Assembly: GCA_009392285.1 (NCBI GenBank)
Contig: VFGU01000013.1
Coordinates: 1 to 64,000, forward strand
Source of the DNA: SAR202 cluster bacterium
GTDB taxonomy: Bacteria > Chloroflexota > Dehalococcoidia > Lucifugimonadales > Lucifugimonadaceae
DNA length: 64,000 bases
Direction: 5' to 3'
Notes under the pieces: model-generated
Seen by the model: the letters and a program-made list of their open reading frames with translations, nothing else
What the model was told of the DNA's origin: nothing
Database searches by the model: none
Position numbers and translations under genes: made by a program
Part shown: piece by piece, positions 33,515 to 41,522 of the stretch
Layout of the letters: each line of letters begins with the position of its first letter
How positions within the stretch are numbered: the first letter of the stretch is position 1

Positions 33515-34381
33515 TTATCTCCAAGACCATTCCGTAAAAATTTTATAACTTTCACCTGGGTTCACATAAAGCACGCCAGTGTCAGTGACATTTTTTTCAT
33601 TTAACTGAAAAGGATTTATGGTTGCAGTTTGAGGCTCTACACATACAAGATCTGAATTTGGACCAGAAGGGGTATATACCATTAAATGTCCGCATTCATT
33701 TGAAGAGTTAATTTTAAGAGTTAGTTCTGGCCACACTAGGTATACTAATGATTTTTCATTAATTCTATAACACTCATCCAGTGTCCCAGGTTCTGGAGAG
33801 TACCCTTTAAAAAAATATTTAATTTCATTTGAATCTAGTTTACTAGAGGTAGGAATTTCATTTTTAGTTTCCCATTTATATTTAGCATCAAATTTTATTT
33901 TTACACCTTCATCTTTTAAATTTCTTTTAAACCAAGGGTGCCACCCCATTGAAAATGGCATTACATCTGAATCTTTATTTAAAATTGATAATTCTTGCTT
34001 GATGCTTTGGCCATTCAATGAAATTGCAAAAGTAACATTTCCTTTGTATGGCCAAGGTTTATTCAGATTGGTAGAAATAGAAACGTAATTTTCGCTTGCT
34101 TCATTTAAAGTCCATTCTGAAAACATTGCTGTTCCATGAATCGCATGCTTGAAATCAAACGGGTTTTTTTCTAATAGATCAAAATTACCTTTGGCACATT
34201 TAAATTTCCCTTCATTTATCCTGTTGGCCCAAGGCGCCATAATAAAGGATGAAACACGATTCTTTGCGTCGTAACCTAAAATTTCATATTTATTTGAACC
34301 TATAAGTATTTTTATAGATTTTATAGAACCTCTATAAACCTCAATTTCACAGTCTTCATTTTTAATTTTATGTATTTCCAT
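33515..34381 (-). CDS. Aldose 1-epimerase family protein
   Basis: A beta-sandwich mutarotase-like enzyme of 288 residues from the ATG at 34381. I chose this start because the upstream codons, open to 34456, run into the promoter region of the divergent aldolase and encode an unlikely hydrophobic leader. Catalytic histidine is in MGWHPWFKR and catalytic glutamate in CVEPQTATINPF. RINEGKF and HAIHGTAMFSEW are family motifs. It interconverts alpha and beta forms of a sugar or acts on hexose 6-phosphates. It lies next to sugar-acid genes. No signal peptide from the chosen start. Confidence 0.82.
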   Translation of the reverse strand: MEIHKIKNEDCEIEVYRGSIKSIKILIGSNKYEILGYDAKNRVSSFIMAPWANRINEGKFKCAKGNFDLLEKNPFDFKHAIHGTAMFSEWTLNEASENYVSISTNLNKPWPYKGNVTFAISLNGQSIKQELSILNKDSDVMPFSMGWHPWFKRNLKDEGVKIKFDAKYKWETKNEIPTSSKLDSNEIKYFFKGYSPEPGTLDECYRINEKSLVYLVWPELTLKINSSNECGHLMVYTPSGPNSDLVCVEPQTATINPFQLNEKNVTDTGVLYVNPGESYKIFTEWSWR

Positions 34382-34448
34382 GTTATAAATTTTGCAATGT
34401 AAGAATATTAATAGCAAACTAATATTAACTTTTGTAAAGGAGATAGTT

Positions 34449-35222
34449 ATGAACAAGAATTCAATGAAGCAGAAATTAGAAAATAATGAGCTAACTTTGG
34501 GTGCTTTTGTAAGTACGCCGTCACCTTCAACTGTAGAAATGCTAGGATGGCTAGGTATGGATTATGTAATGATTGATTGTGAGCATGGTGTTACAGATTA
34601 TGAGACAGCGGAGAATATGATTAGGGCTGCAGAATTATCAAATATTACTCCAATGGTAAGGGCTGGCCTGAATATGCAACAAAATCTGCAAAGATATCTT
34701 GATGCTGGGGCACAAGGAGTGTTAATACCCCTCATAAATAATGCTGAAGATGGAAAAAGGGTTGTAGATAGTTGTAAATACCCTCCAGTAGGGAAAAGAG
34801 GGTTGTTTAGCGCTTCAAGGACAGGAAAATATGGGACTATACCTATTCCAGAGCACGTCAAAACAAGCAACGAAGAAATATTTGTAGCAATTCAAATTGA
34901 AACTTTGGAAGGAATTGAAAATCAGGATGAGATAATCTCCTTAGATGGAGTAGACAGTGTATTTTTAGGTCCTGGCGACTTATCTTCTGTTCTAGGTGTT
35001 CATGGACAAGTAACTCACGAAAAAGTTCGCTCCACTATGGAGAAAATGATACCTAAGATAATTAAGGCAGGAAAACATCCTGGAACGCTTGTTACAGATG
35101 CTGATCAGGCAAAATACTGGCATGATAAAGGAATCAATTTCCTTATAGGCAGTGCTAACAGATACTTGATGAACGGAACTAAAGAATTTATAGAGACAAC
35201 AAAAGAAAAACTTAAGTCATAA
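34449..35222 (+). CDS. HpcH/HpaI aldolase (4-hydroxy-2-oxo acid aldolase)
   Basis: A class II aldolase of 257 residues, standard family length. His46 in DCEHGV, Arg71 in MVRAG, metal Glu151 in IQIET and metal Asp177 in LGPGDLS form the active site. GAQGVLIPLINNAED is also diagnostic. Members cleave 2-keto-3-deoxy-L-rhamnonate, 4-hydroxy-2-oxoheptanedioate or similar acids to pyruvate and an aldehyde. The ATG at 34449 is preceded by AAAGGAG at seven bases, so a frame open from 34392 is not used. The end overlaps the convergent DapA-family gene by 11 bases. It could cleave products of the enolase-superfamily and UxuA-like dehydratases. Confidence 0.9.
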   Translation: MNKNSMKQKLENNELTLGAFVSTPSPSTVEMLGWLGMDYVMIDCEHGVTDYETAENMIRAAELSNITPMVRAGLNMQQNLQRYLDAGAQGVLIPLINNAEDGKRVVDSCKYPPVGKRGLFSASRTGKYGTIPIPEHVKTSNEEIFVAIQIETLEGIENQDEIISLDGVDSVFLGPGDLSSVLGVHGQVTHEKVRSTMEKMIPKIIKAGKHPGTLVTDADQAKYWHDKGINFLIGSANRYLMNGTKEFIETTKEKLKS

Positions 35223-36156
35223 GAGGGCTCAGCCTATCCATAATCTTTTGCAATTCTAATTGATCTGAACTATCAAAAGGTTTTGTTACAGGAAGCCTAG
35301 TAGTAGGACTCTCTATAATTCCCCTTTTCCAAAAAACCCATTTATATGCAGTAACTCCAAACCTACGTTCAAAATTAAGAGATGGCAATAATGATTCCCA
35401 CAGTATTCTAGCCCTATCATTAATTACAAAATTTCCGTCTTTATCTTTTTTTTGGGTATCAAGAGCATTCCATATGCTTACAACTATATCTGTAAAATGT
35501 CCTGCAGGCATTGTTCCGCTAGCACCTCTTCTGTATTCATCCATTAAAAATGTCCCTCCAATACCTCCCATAATAGACTTGCACTTACTCCCCACTTTTT
35601 CGACTACTTCACTAATTACATGACCAGCGAATCCACTTTCTTCTTTAAGGTAAATTATGTTTTCAAAATCATTAATTAAATCAATTATTACCTTTGTAGG
35701 AACTAATTTACCTTGCATATCGTTATTTTGTATCCATAAAGGAATACCAACAGTCTTAGAGATTTCTCCAAAATAATCATAAATATACTGAGCAGAAGAA
35801 ATCTTAACTGCTGGCATCGTCATGATAGAATCTGCACCCAAATCTTGTGCAATTCTTGATCTTTCCGTGACTTGCTCAATTGAATTTCCTGTTACTCCTG
35901 CAACAAAATGAACAGATCCTGAAACAGTTTTAATTGCTTCTTTCAAGACTAGGTCTCTTTCTATATCTGTTAATGTTGATACTTCGCTTGCATTAACAGG
36001 CATTACTATTCCGTGAGCGCCTTTTTCTAAGCAAAATTCTATACATTTTTTTAGGGATTTAATATCAAGTTCACCATTATCTTTAAAAGGTGTCACTGGT
36101 ATTGAATAAACACCTCTTGGATTTTGTAATTCTTTAGACATCTTAATTGTTGTCAT
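35212..36156 (-). CDS. DapA/NAL-family Schiff-base lyase with substituted catalytic Tyr
   Basis: A TIM-barrel aldolase or dehydratase of 314 residues. The Schiff-base lysine is Lys171 in IIYLKEESG, and GVTGNSIEQV with PVTPFKDNGELD are family motifs. The residue for the catalytic Tyr (YNxP in DHDPS and NAL) is Gln, in PLWIQNND, and the GTTGE loop reads VNASE. So this is not a DHDPS for lysine synthesis; it may be a 2-keto-3-deoxy acid aldolase, a 5-dehydro-4-deoxyglucarate dehydratase-like enzyme, or have altered chemistry. The ATG overlaps the cupin stop (TAATG), chosen over a GTG nine bases upstream. Operon: hydroxyacid dehydrogenase, bicupin, this gene. Confidence 0.82.
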   Translation of the reverse strand: MTTIKMSKELQNPRGVYSIPVTPFKDNGELDIKSLKKCIEFCLEKGAHGIVMPVNASEVSTLTDIERDLVLKEAIKTVSGSVHFVAGVTGNSIEQVTERSRIAQDLGADSIMTMPAVKISSAQYIYDYFGEISKTVGIPLWIQNNDMQGKLVPTKVIIDLINDFENIIYLKEESGFAGHVISEVVEKVGSKCKSIMGGIGGTFLMDEYRRGASGTMPAGHFTDIVVSIWNALDTQKKDKDGNFVINDRARILWESLLPSLNFERRFGVTAYKWVFWKRGIIESPTTRLPVTKPFDSSDQLELQKIMDRLSPLMT

Positions 36157-36896
36157 TAATCGCACTCCACTCTAGGCGGAGGATTTAAGACACAATGAAT
36201 TGCCAATAAAGTTCCTTTACTATCAAACGGGTTATTACATCCGTGCCTTGCCTTCACCTCTGCAGTAAACATGTCTCCTGCATTCAATTCAATATTATTT
36301 TCTTCTAAATAAACTGCATTTAGTTTTCCTTCTAAGCAGTACATAGATTCTTCATGATGCGGATGATAATGATTTGGGGCATCAGAGCCTGGGTCAAAGT
36401 TTAGTTCTGAAAAATAACTAGATATTGCACCTGAAAAATCTCCAACCATATCATACCTCATTATTCCAGGAGCGAATTCATAAGGCTCCATTTCTTTTCT
36501 TATTGAAACGTATTTATCTGGAACCCCAGGAGAAGTAGTATGATTTTCAACAGCCTCTCTTCCAAATTTTATTTTTGGGAACATAACAAGTAATCTTGCG
36601 GTATTGCTAGATTTATTCTTCATACCATGAGGCATTCCAGCAGGAGCTAGCATGCAATCCCTGCTATTCATAATAAATTCGTTATTACCTAAAATTGCTG
36701 TTAACTCGCCATCGATTAAAAAGTGCGTTTCTTCAACATCTGGATGTAAATGAACTGGAATTTCTGCGCCTGGCTCAAGAAATAATTCTTTAACTGTAAT
36801 CATTTTATCTCCTCTTTCAGGCCCAGAAAGAGAAGTCATGGTTATGCCATTATCATTACTATCTGGCTTTAAACTTTCTTTTTTATGTATTGCCAT
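36156..36896 (-). CDS. Two-domain cupin protein
   Basis: A 246-residue bicupin. First cupin: IPVHLHPDVEETHFLIDGE (about 57-75) with PAGMPHGMKN, giving the His, His, Glu and His metal set. Second: PNHYHPHHEESMYCLEGK (about 178-195) with AEVKARHGCNN. Both domains keep metal ligands, so both may bind Fe or Mn. Bicupins include gentisate-like dioxygenases and sugar-binding or isomerising enzymes; no closer family is evident. It lies between a hydroxyacid dehydrogenase (nine-base gap) and a DapA-family lyase (overlap), so a step in sugar- or keto-acid breakdown is likely. GGAGAAAAAATGG gives a clear start. Confidence 0.82.
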   Translation of the reverse strand: MAIHKKESLKPDSNDNGITMTSLSGPERGDKMITVKELFLEPGAEIPVHLHPDVEETHFLIDGELTAILGNNEFIMNSRDCMLAPAGMPHGMKNKSSNTARLLVMFPKIKFGREAVENHTTSPGVPDKYVSIRKEMEPYEFAPGIMRYDMVGDFSGAISSYFSELNFDPGSDAPNHYHPHHEESMYCLEGKLNAVYLEENNIELNAGDMFTAEVKARHGCNNPFDSKGTLLAIHCVLNPPPRVECD

Positions 36897-36905
36897 TTTT
36901 TCTCC

Positions 36906-37964
36906 TTATACATTCAATGAAGTATCAAATAAATCCATGTTACTCCATCTATTATTTTCCTTTGTTTTCATTAAAGCAATAGTTTTGATTACTTCAGGAT
37001 TGGCCAATCCATGAGGAGCTTCGCCTTTCAAAATTTTTATTACATTCTCTGCTTGCTTTCTAGTTCCAATTTCTCTAGAAACATTTGAAGAGCCGGCAGT
37101 GTGAGGAGTTATAATTAAATTATCCAAACTCAATAGTGGATCCTCAGATGATATAGGCTCTTTTTCTGTTACATCAATCCCTGCGCCAGGAATTATATTA
37201 TTTTTTAACGCATTAAAAAGCGCAGAAGGATCCACAAGAGGCCCTCTGGCACAATTAATTAATAAGCAATTGCTCTTCATTTTATTGAACGCATCTTCAT
37301 TAATAATATGATGAGTTTCTTCAGTTGAAGGCGCATGAATAGTTATAAAATCAGAAATTTTTAGCAATTCATCTAATTCGACTAATTCAACACCATATAA
37401 GTCTGCGGTAGTTCTATCAATATATGGATCATAAGAGATAATTTTTTCAGGCCCAAAACCTTTTATTCTAGTAGCAAATGCTTTTCCTATATTTCCAAGA
37501 CCAATAATTCCAACAACATTTCCTGCAATTCTTCCTAACTCTGATCTATACGGATGAACTAACTCTGTTCTGTCTGCCCAATAGCCTTTCTTTACTAAAG
37601 CATCCTGTTCTCTAATTTTTCTTGTTAGTGACAGTAGTAATGCCATTGCATGGTCTGCTACTTCAGTTGTATTTATCCCAGGTGTGTTGCATATACAAAT
37701 TCCTAACTCAGTAGCAGCATCAAGGTCTACTGAGTCAACTCCAACTCCCCCTCTACTTATAACTTTTAAATTATTAGTTTCTTCCATAACCTTTCTGGTT
37801 GTAGGAGGATGAATATATATTAGTGCTCCATCTGCTTCTTTGAGTAACTCTATATATTCTTTTTCATTTGTACATTCTTTTTCTATTAACTCAAATCCTT
37901 CTCCATTAAATAAATCTCTTAAGTATGGGGGGTTATCACCATGAGCAACTAGCGCTACTTTCAT
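36906..37964 (-). CDS. D-2-hydroxyacid dehydrogenase (SerA/GhrB-like)
   Basis: An NAD(P)-dependent dehydrogenase of 352 residues from the ATG at 37964, which lies four bases after AAAGGAG. A TTG 15 bases upstream overlaps this ribosome site and is rejected. Cofactor motif IIGLGNIGKA, then ISYDPY with Asp (NAD preference). Catalytic Arg in NCARGPLVD, Glu in VTEKEP and His in ITPHTAGSS. It reduces 2-oxo acids or oxidises D-hydroxy acids; without an ACT domain it is not a standard SerA. First gene of a three-gene operon. The gene at 53355 is a divergent paralogue. Confidence 0.88.
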   Translation of the reverse strand: MKVALVAHGDNPPYLRDLFNGEGFELIEKECTNEKEYIELLKEADGALIYIHPPTTRKVMEETNNLKVISRGGVGVDSVDLDAATELGICICNTPGINTTEVADHAMALLLSLTRKIREQDALVKKGYWADRTELVHPYRSELGRIAGNVVGIIGLGNIGKAFATRIKGFGPEKIISYDPYIDRTTADLYGVELVELDELLKISDFITIHAPSTEETHHIINEDAFNKMKSNCLLINCARGPLVDPSALFNALKNNIIPGAGIDVTEKEPISSEDPLLSLDNLIITPHTAGSSNVSREIGTRKQAENVIKILKGEAPHGLANPEVIKTIALMKTKENNRWSNMDLFDTSLNV

Positions 37965-38035
37965 AATTCTCCTTTGCAAAGTATTTAGGTTAGTTTAGGA
38001 TAAAAACATATTTTAACAAAAATTAACATTAAAAG

Positions 38036-38494
38036 ATGAAACAAATCACAGTCCGAATTGCAAAATTACCTGATCTATCGTCTCTGCAAAACTTGCAAGT
38101 CGATATGGAGCACACCATCGAAGATGAACCTTATCCAGACGAATTAGGTAAATTAGGAGTTGAATACATACTCAATAATCCTGACCAAGGATTTTATTTA
38201 GTTGCAGAACATTCTGAGGAAGTAATTGGGGCGTTAAGAATTTCTTATGAAAGAAGTGTTAGCAGGAATGGTTTTTTTTGGTGGATACAAAATGTGTGCA
38301 TCAATGAAAATTACAGAGGTAACGGCATTTTTCAAAAATTACACGATAAAGTGGTTAATTTAGCTAAAAAAAATAAAGAAGTAGTCGCTATAAAACTACA
38401 CGTACATACTAATAACCGAAGTGCCATAAAGGCCTATGAAAAGGCGGGCATGAAAAAAACCCCAGAGTATCCATATATTTTTAATTTGAAATGA
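38036..38494 (+). CDS. GNAT-family N-acetyltransferase
   Basis: A 152-residue acetyl-CoA-dependent acyltransferase. The acetyl-CoA motif is in NVCINENYRGNGIFQKLHDK (Arg-Gly-Asn-Gly), preceded by a beta-strand VIGALRISYE. NNRSAIKAYEKAGM is the typical motif B. Substrate unknown: an amine, amino acid, antibiotic or protein N-terminus. It heads a three-gene run: the VOC gene overlaps by four bases (ATGA) and the coiled-coil lipoprotein follows directly. Divergent from the hydroxyacid dehydrogenase operon with a 71-base gap. No strong ribosome site is seen. Confidence 0.88.
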   Translation: MKQITVRIAKLPDLSSLQNLQVDMEHTIEDEPYPDELGKLGVEYILNNPDQGFYLVAEHSEEVIGALRISYERSVSRNGFFWWIQNVCINENYRGNGIFQKLHDKVVNLAKKNKEVVAIKLHVHTNNRSAIKAYEKAGMKKTPEYPYIFNLK

Positions 38495-38844
38495 AGCCAA
38501 TTGGAGTGATAATTTGGACTGAAAAATTAGAAAACTTATTAGGGTTTTATAAATTAATTTTCAATTCAAAAGTATCAAAGAAAAAAGATACCTCGGCATA
38601 TTTTATAAGAGATAACTTTAAATTTTATATTGCTGAGCATTCTGAGGTAAGTGGAAATTCTAAAGACCCTAATAGAATCATTTTTAACCTAGAGACTGAT
38701 GACATAGAACTTGAATACAACAGATTAAGTAATGCCGGTGTCACATTCCTGAGATCTCCCGAAATTGAAAAATGGGGCGGGAAAGTTGCAACTTTTGAAG
38801 ATCCGGAGAAGAATAGAGTTAATTTAATTGAACAACCGAAATAA
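38491..38844 (+). CDS. Glyoxalase/VOC superfamily protein
   Basis: A 117-residue vicinal-oxygen-chelate protein of one beta-alpha-beta-beta-beta repeat pair. Visible: IIWTEKLENLLGFYKLIF (the typical first strand and helix), RIIFNLETDDIELEYNRL and GGKVATFEDPEKNRVNLIEQ, the usual C-terminal motif. Members include glyoxalase I, dioxygenases and antibiotic-binding proteins. Metal ligands are not fully conserved (the first His/Gln is not obvious), so a binding role is possible. Translationally coupled to the GNAT gene upstream; the two might act on the same small molecule or confer resistance (inference). Confidence 0.82.
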   Translation: MKPIGVIIWTEKLENLLGFYKLIFNSKVSKKKDTSAYFIRDNFKFYIAEHSEVSGNSKDPNRIIFNLETDDIELEYNRLSNAGVTFLRSPEIEKWGGKVATFEDPEKNRVNLIEQPK

Positions 38845-39384
38845 ATGAATATGAAAATGATCCGAATAATATTTCCTCTTCTTTTGCTATCGCTAGTTTT
38901 AATCTCATGTGAAGCAGCTGACTCATTGTCAGGAGGAAAAGACCCTAAAATGAATAATAATAAAGATATGATGAGAGGGGACAGAGAGAGGATGGAGATG
39001 GAGATGATGAGAGACAGAGAGAGGATGGAGATGGAGATGATGAGAGACAGAGAGAGGATGGAGATGGAGAGAAGGAATTTTGGCATGCAAGACGAGCAGA
39101 TGAAGATGGATAAACAAAGAAGGCAAGATGAAATGAATTTTGAAAAGGAGAGAATTGCTGCAGACGAAGAAAGAAGAAAACTAGATAAAGAGATGCAAAA
39201 AGAAATGATTGCCATGGAAGAATCTAGATTAAATATGGAAAAAGAAATGATGAAAATGCGTCTTGAATATGAAAAAGAAATAATGCAACTTCAAATAGAG
39301 CATGAAAAAGCTATGTACGATTTAAGAATTCAAGGAGAAACAGATATTCTAGAAGCTAAGAAAGGTCTTCAGTCTCAACCGTAA
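38845..39384 (+). CDS. Met/Glu/Arg-rich coiled-coil lipoprotein
   Basis: A 179-residue lipoprotein with signal LLLLSLVLISC (lipobox Cys22). The mature protein is one long predicted helix or coiled coil from about residue 45 to 175. The first part has 11-residue repeats (DRERMEMEMMR, twice and part of a third) coded by a perfect 33-bp tandem repeat. After that comes irregular RxxEMxxExExI with very high Met, Glu, Lys and Arg. No cysteine beyond the lipid anchor and no known domain. Anchored in the membrane by lipid, it would project as a rod. The ATG directly follows the VOC stop; its TAA directly abuts the convergent enolase-superfamily stop. Compositionally like the coiled coil of the 42521 protein. 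Confidence 0.82.
   Translation: MNMKMIRIIFPLLLLSLVLISCEAADSLSGGKDPKMNNNKDMMRGDRERMEMEMMRDRERMEMEMMRDRERMEMERRNFGMQDEQMKMDKQRRQDEMNFEKERIAADEERRKLDKEMQKEMIAMEESRLNMEKEMMKMRLEYEKEIMQLQIEHEKAMYDLRIQGETDILEAKKGLQSQP
38980..39070 (+). repeat. 33-bp tandem repeat, 2.8 copies, in the coiled-coil lipoprotein
   Basis: The 33-base unit begins at 38980 (GACAGAGAGAGGATGGAGAT and on), repeats without change at 39013, and a third copy starting at 39046 runs for 25 bases. Each unit codes for DRERMEMEMMR. Because the period is a multiple of three, copy number can change without breaking the frame. Perfect identity suggests recent expansion. Confidence 0.95.
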
Positions 39385-40566
39385 TTAATTGCCAGTATTA
39401 TCTGGCCAAGCACCCCCATAAAAACCTTCATTATTTCTTTCTGGAAGAGACCTTTTAAACTCTTTATAAGGATAATCATTTAATTTTTCTTCATTCAAAG
39501 CTATACCTAAACCAGGAGAATCATTTAGTGTTATATACCCATCTACTGGAATAAGTGGCCTATCAGAGATAACTAAGCCTACATCTTCGAATGGCATAAA
39601 ATACTCTGTTATTAAAAAATTAGGCATAGTTATTGATGCATGCAAAGTAGAAGCAAGAGCAATTGTCGTAGAATTATAATTATGAGGTGACATAGCAACT
39701 TGACTCGCTTCGGCCATAGCCCCTATTTCTTTTAACTCAAGTATGCCTCCAGTATTCGCAACATCTGGATTTATTATATCGGCACATTTTTTTGAGAATA
39801 CTTCTGGATAAGCATTTTTTGTATACAATGCTTCTCCAGTAACTACGGGCATATTTATAGAGCTTCTAATTTCAGATAAGTTATCCAAAAATTCTGGAGG
39901 ACATGGCTCCTCAAACCAAAAAATATCAAATTCTTCAATTTCATTGGCAAATTTAATTGCAGTCATTGGGGAAAATCTTCTGTGTACTTCAATCAATAAA
40001 TCAACATCATCACCTACCGCATTCCTTACTTGCCTAACAGTTTCAATTGATTGTTTCATGTTATTGCTAGAAATTGCTGATCTAAATGGGCCTGGGATTG
40101 GATCAAACTTCAAGGCTGTAAAACCTTTTTCAATCGTCAGTTTGGCTTTCTCAGCATAGTCTTCAGGTTTTGTTGAGCCGGCGTACCAACCGTTTGCATA
40201 TACTCTGAGTTTTCCTCTACATGGCCCACCTAAAAGTTTATTCACTGGCTGATTTGTTGCTTTTCCGCATATATCCCAAAGCGCTTGCTCAATTCCACTT
40301 AAAGCAGAATATATTTCCATGGAACCTCTTCTAGATGAATAGTCATCAAAAACTATTTGATTAAAATATTTTATTTCAAAAGGATCTCTCCCAATAAGAT
40401 AAGTTGATAGATGGTCAATATGAACAACTATTGTTTTATCTCTATCCGATTGCGTATAGCATTCCCCCCAACCAACTAGGCCATTGTCAGTTGTAACTTT
40501 AACAAAAAGAAGGTTCTTGCCCCATCCAGGATTTACCAAAAAATGATCTACACTCTTTACTTTCAT
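39385..40566 (-). CDS. Enolase-superfamily enzyme (mandelate racemase/sugar-acid dehydratase type)
   Basis: A 393-residue TIM-barrel with N-terminal capping domain. Metal and acid-base residues read: Glu193-x-His195 in LIEVHRRF, Glu219/Glu220 in WFEEP, Glu245 in TGEAL, Asp268 in INPDVAN and His295 in SPHNYNS. The Glu-x-His-Arg at the first position and the Asp-His pair at the end resemble D-galactonate dehydratase and ManD-like members, so dehydration of a hexonate to a 2-keto-3-deoxy acid is likely. The exact substrate cannot be read. Cotranscribed 11 bases downstream of the long HpcH-like gene at 40578, whose aldolase could cleave the product. GGAGAGG precedes the ATG. Confidence 0.87.
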   Translation of the reverse strand: MKVKSVDHFLVNPGWGKNLLFVKVTTDNGLVGWGECYTQSDRDKTIVVHIDHLSTYLIGRDPFEIKYFNQIVFDDYSSRRGSMEIYSALSGIEQALWDICGKATNQPVNKLLGGPCRGKLRVYANGWYAGSTKPEDYAEKAKLTIEKGFTALKFDPIPGPFRSAISSNNMKQSIETVRQVRNAVGDDVDLLIEVHRRFSPMTAIKFANEIEEFDIFWFEEPCPPEFLDNLSEIRSSINMPVVTGEALYTKNAYPEVFSKKCADIINPDVANTGGILELKEIGAMAEASQVAMSPHNYNSTTIALASTLHASITMPNFLITEYFMPFEDVGLVISDRPLIPVDGYITLNDSPGLGIALNEEKLNDYPYKEFKRSLPERNNEGFYGGAWPDNTGN

Positions 40567-40577
40567 TTACCTCTCCT

Positions 40578-41471
40578 TTAGTAAGGCATCTTTCTTTTAG
40601 TATATTTTCTGCCTTCTTCAGCTAATTCAGGATCACCACCTGAGATGATTCTTGCTCCAGTATCAATAACCTTTTTCAATGCTTCTACTTTTTCACCGTC
40701 TCCATGTACACCTCCAAGAAACCTTACTCCATTTTTTTCACAGGCATTGTTTACTCTTGTTCTTGCTTCTTCAACTCTTTCATCATCATGATCTCCTCTA
40801 ACCAACCCCATTGACATATGCATATCTCCGGGGCCCATCTCGGCCCATGCAATGCCAGGGACAGTAAATATTTGCTCACAATGATTAAGTCCTCTAACTG
40901 TTTCAATTTTTAATCCTAATAAAAGTTCTCCGTCAGGATTTATAGGCCAAGGGTCTGCTTTAGAAAGATATTCATCTCTATCAACACCCCAAATAGGAGC
41001 TGCAGTATTCTCAGACCCAACTCCACGCGTTCCTTTACTTAAACCTTTCCCAACTCCATTCATATTCGTTGGGTACCTGCAAGCCTCAACGAACGCTCTT
41101 ACTGCATCAGCACTTTCTGCGGTACATAATAATATCCCATGTACCCCTCTCGCCAATATTTGCCTAATTTGCCAAGCATTATATTTGATAATATTTTCTT
41201 CAGTTCCTTCTACAGGCAATTCTACTATTACTGGAGGTGTTCTGTGTCCTGATTTTGTAGGCCCTCCATCCACAAGACCTCTTAAATAATTATCTAGTCC
41301 TGTCATATCAAAACACCCATGTTCCATACCTACATTAATATAATCTGCCCAAGTTTGAGAATCTTCTAGTCCCTGCTCATATGTCAAAACATGACCAGAA
41401 TGCGGGCCCATATAATATATCGGCTGGTCTTGATCCAATAGTTCGATGGCTCTATTTATTCTTTTTGGCAT
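40578..41471 (-). CDS. Long HpcH/HpaI-like aldolase (297-residue subfamily)
   Basis: A 297-residue protein from the ATG at 41471, which follows GAGAGG; a TTG 18 bases upstream would add LREVKM and is rejected because the paralogue at 29903 begins MPRINK. Active-site residues: GMEHGCFD (His51), metal Glu190 in LKIET and Asp216 in MGPGDMHMS. It shares with the 29903 gene GGPTKSGHxTP, RGVHGIL, CRYP, KADPWPxNPxGE and the C-terminal KxTxRKMPY. Insert GKGLSKGTRGVGSEN replaces the other's insert. Operon with the enolase-superfamily gene at 39385, suggesting it cleaves the 2-keto-3-deoxy sugar acid produced there. Confidence 0.85.
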   Translation of the reverse strand: MPKRINRAIELLDQDQPIYYMGPHSGHVLTYEQGLEDSQTWADYINVGMEHGCFDMTGLDNYLRGLVDGGPTKSGHRTPPVIVELPVEGTEENIIKYNAWQIRQILARGVHGILLCTAESADAVRAFVEACRYPTNMNGVGKGLSKGTRGVGSENTAAPIWGVDRDEYLSKADPWPINPDGELLLGLKIETVRGLNHCEQIFTVPGIAWAEMGPGDMHMSMGLVRGDHDDERVEEARTRVNNACEKNGVRFLGGVHGDGEKVEALKKVIDTGARIISGGDPELAEEGRKYTKRKMPY

Positions 41472-41522
41472 TTTGACCTCTCTTAACAAATATTATTTAC
41501 ATAAGAATAGCAACATTTTAAA

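Noticed and set aside
34382-34456. Longer start of the aldose epimerase at 34456
   Set aside because: It would cover the promoter and ribosome site of the divergent aldolase and adds a leader not seen in the family.
38980-39070. Short direct repeats as a CRISPR array
   Set aside because: The 33-base units are directly adjacent without spacers and are in frame within a lipoprotein gene.
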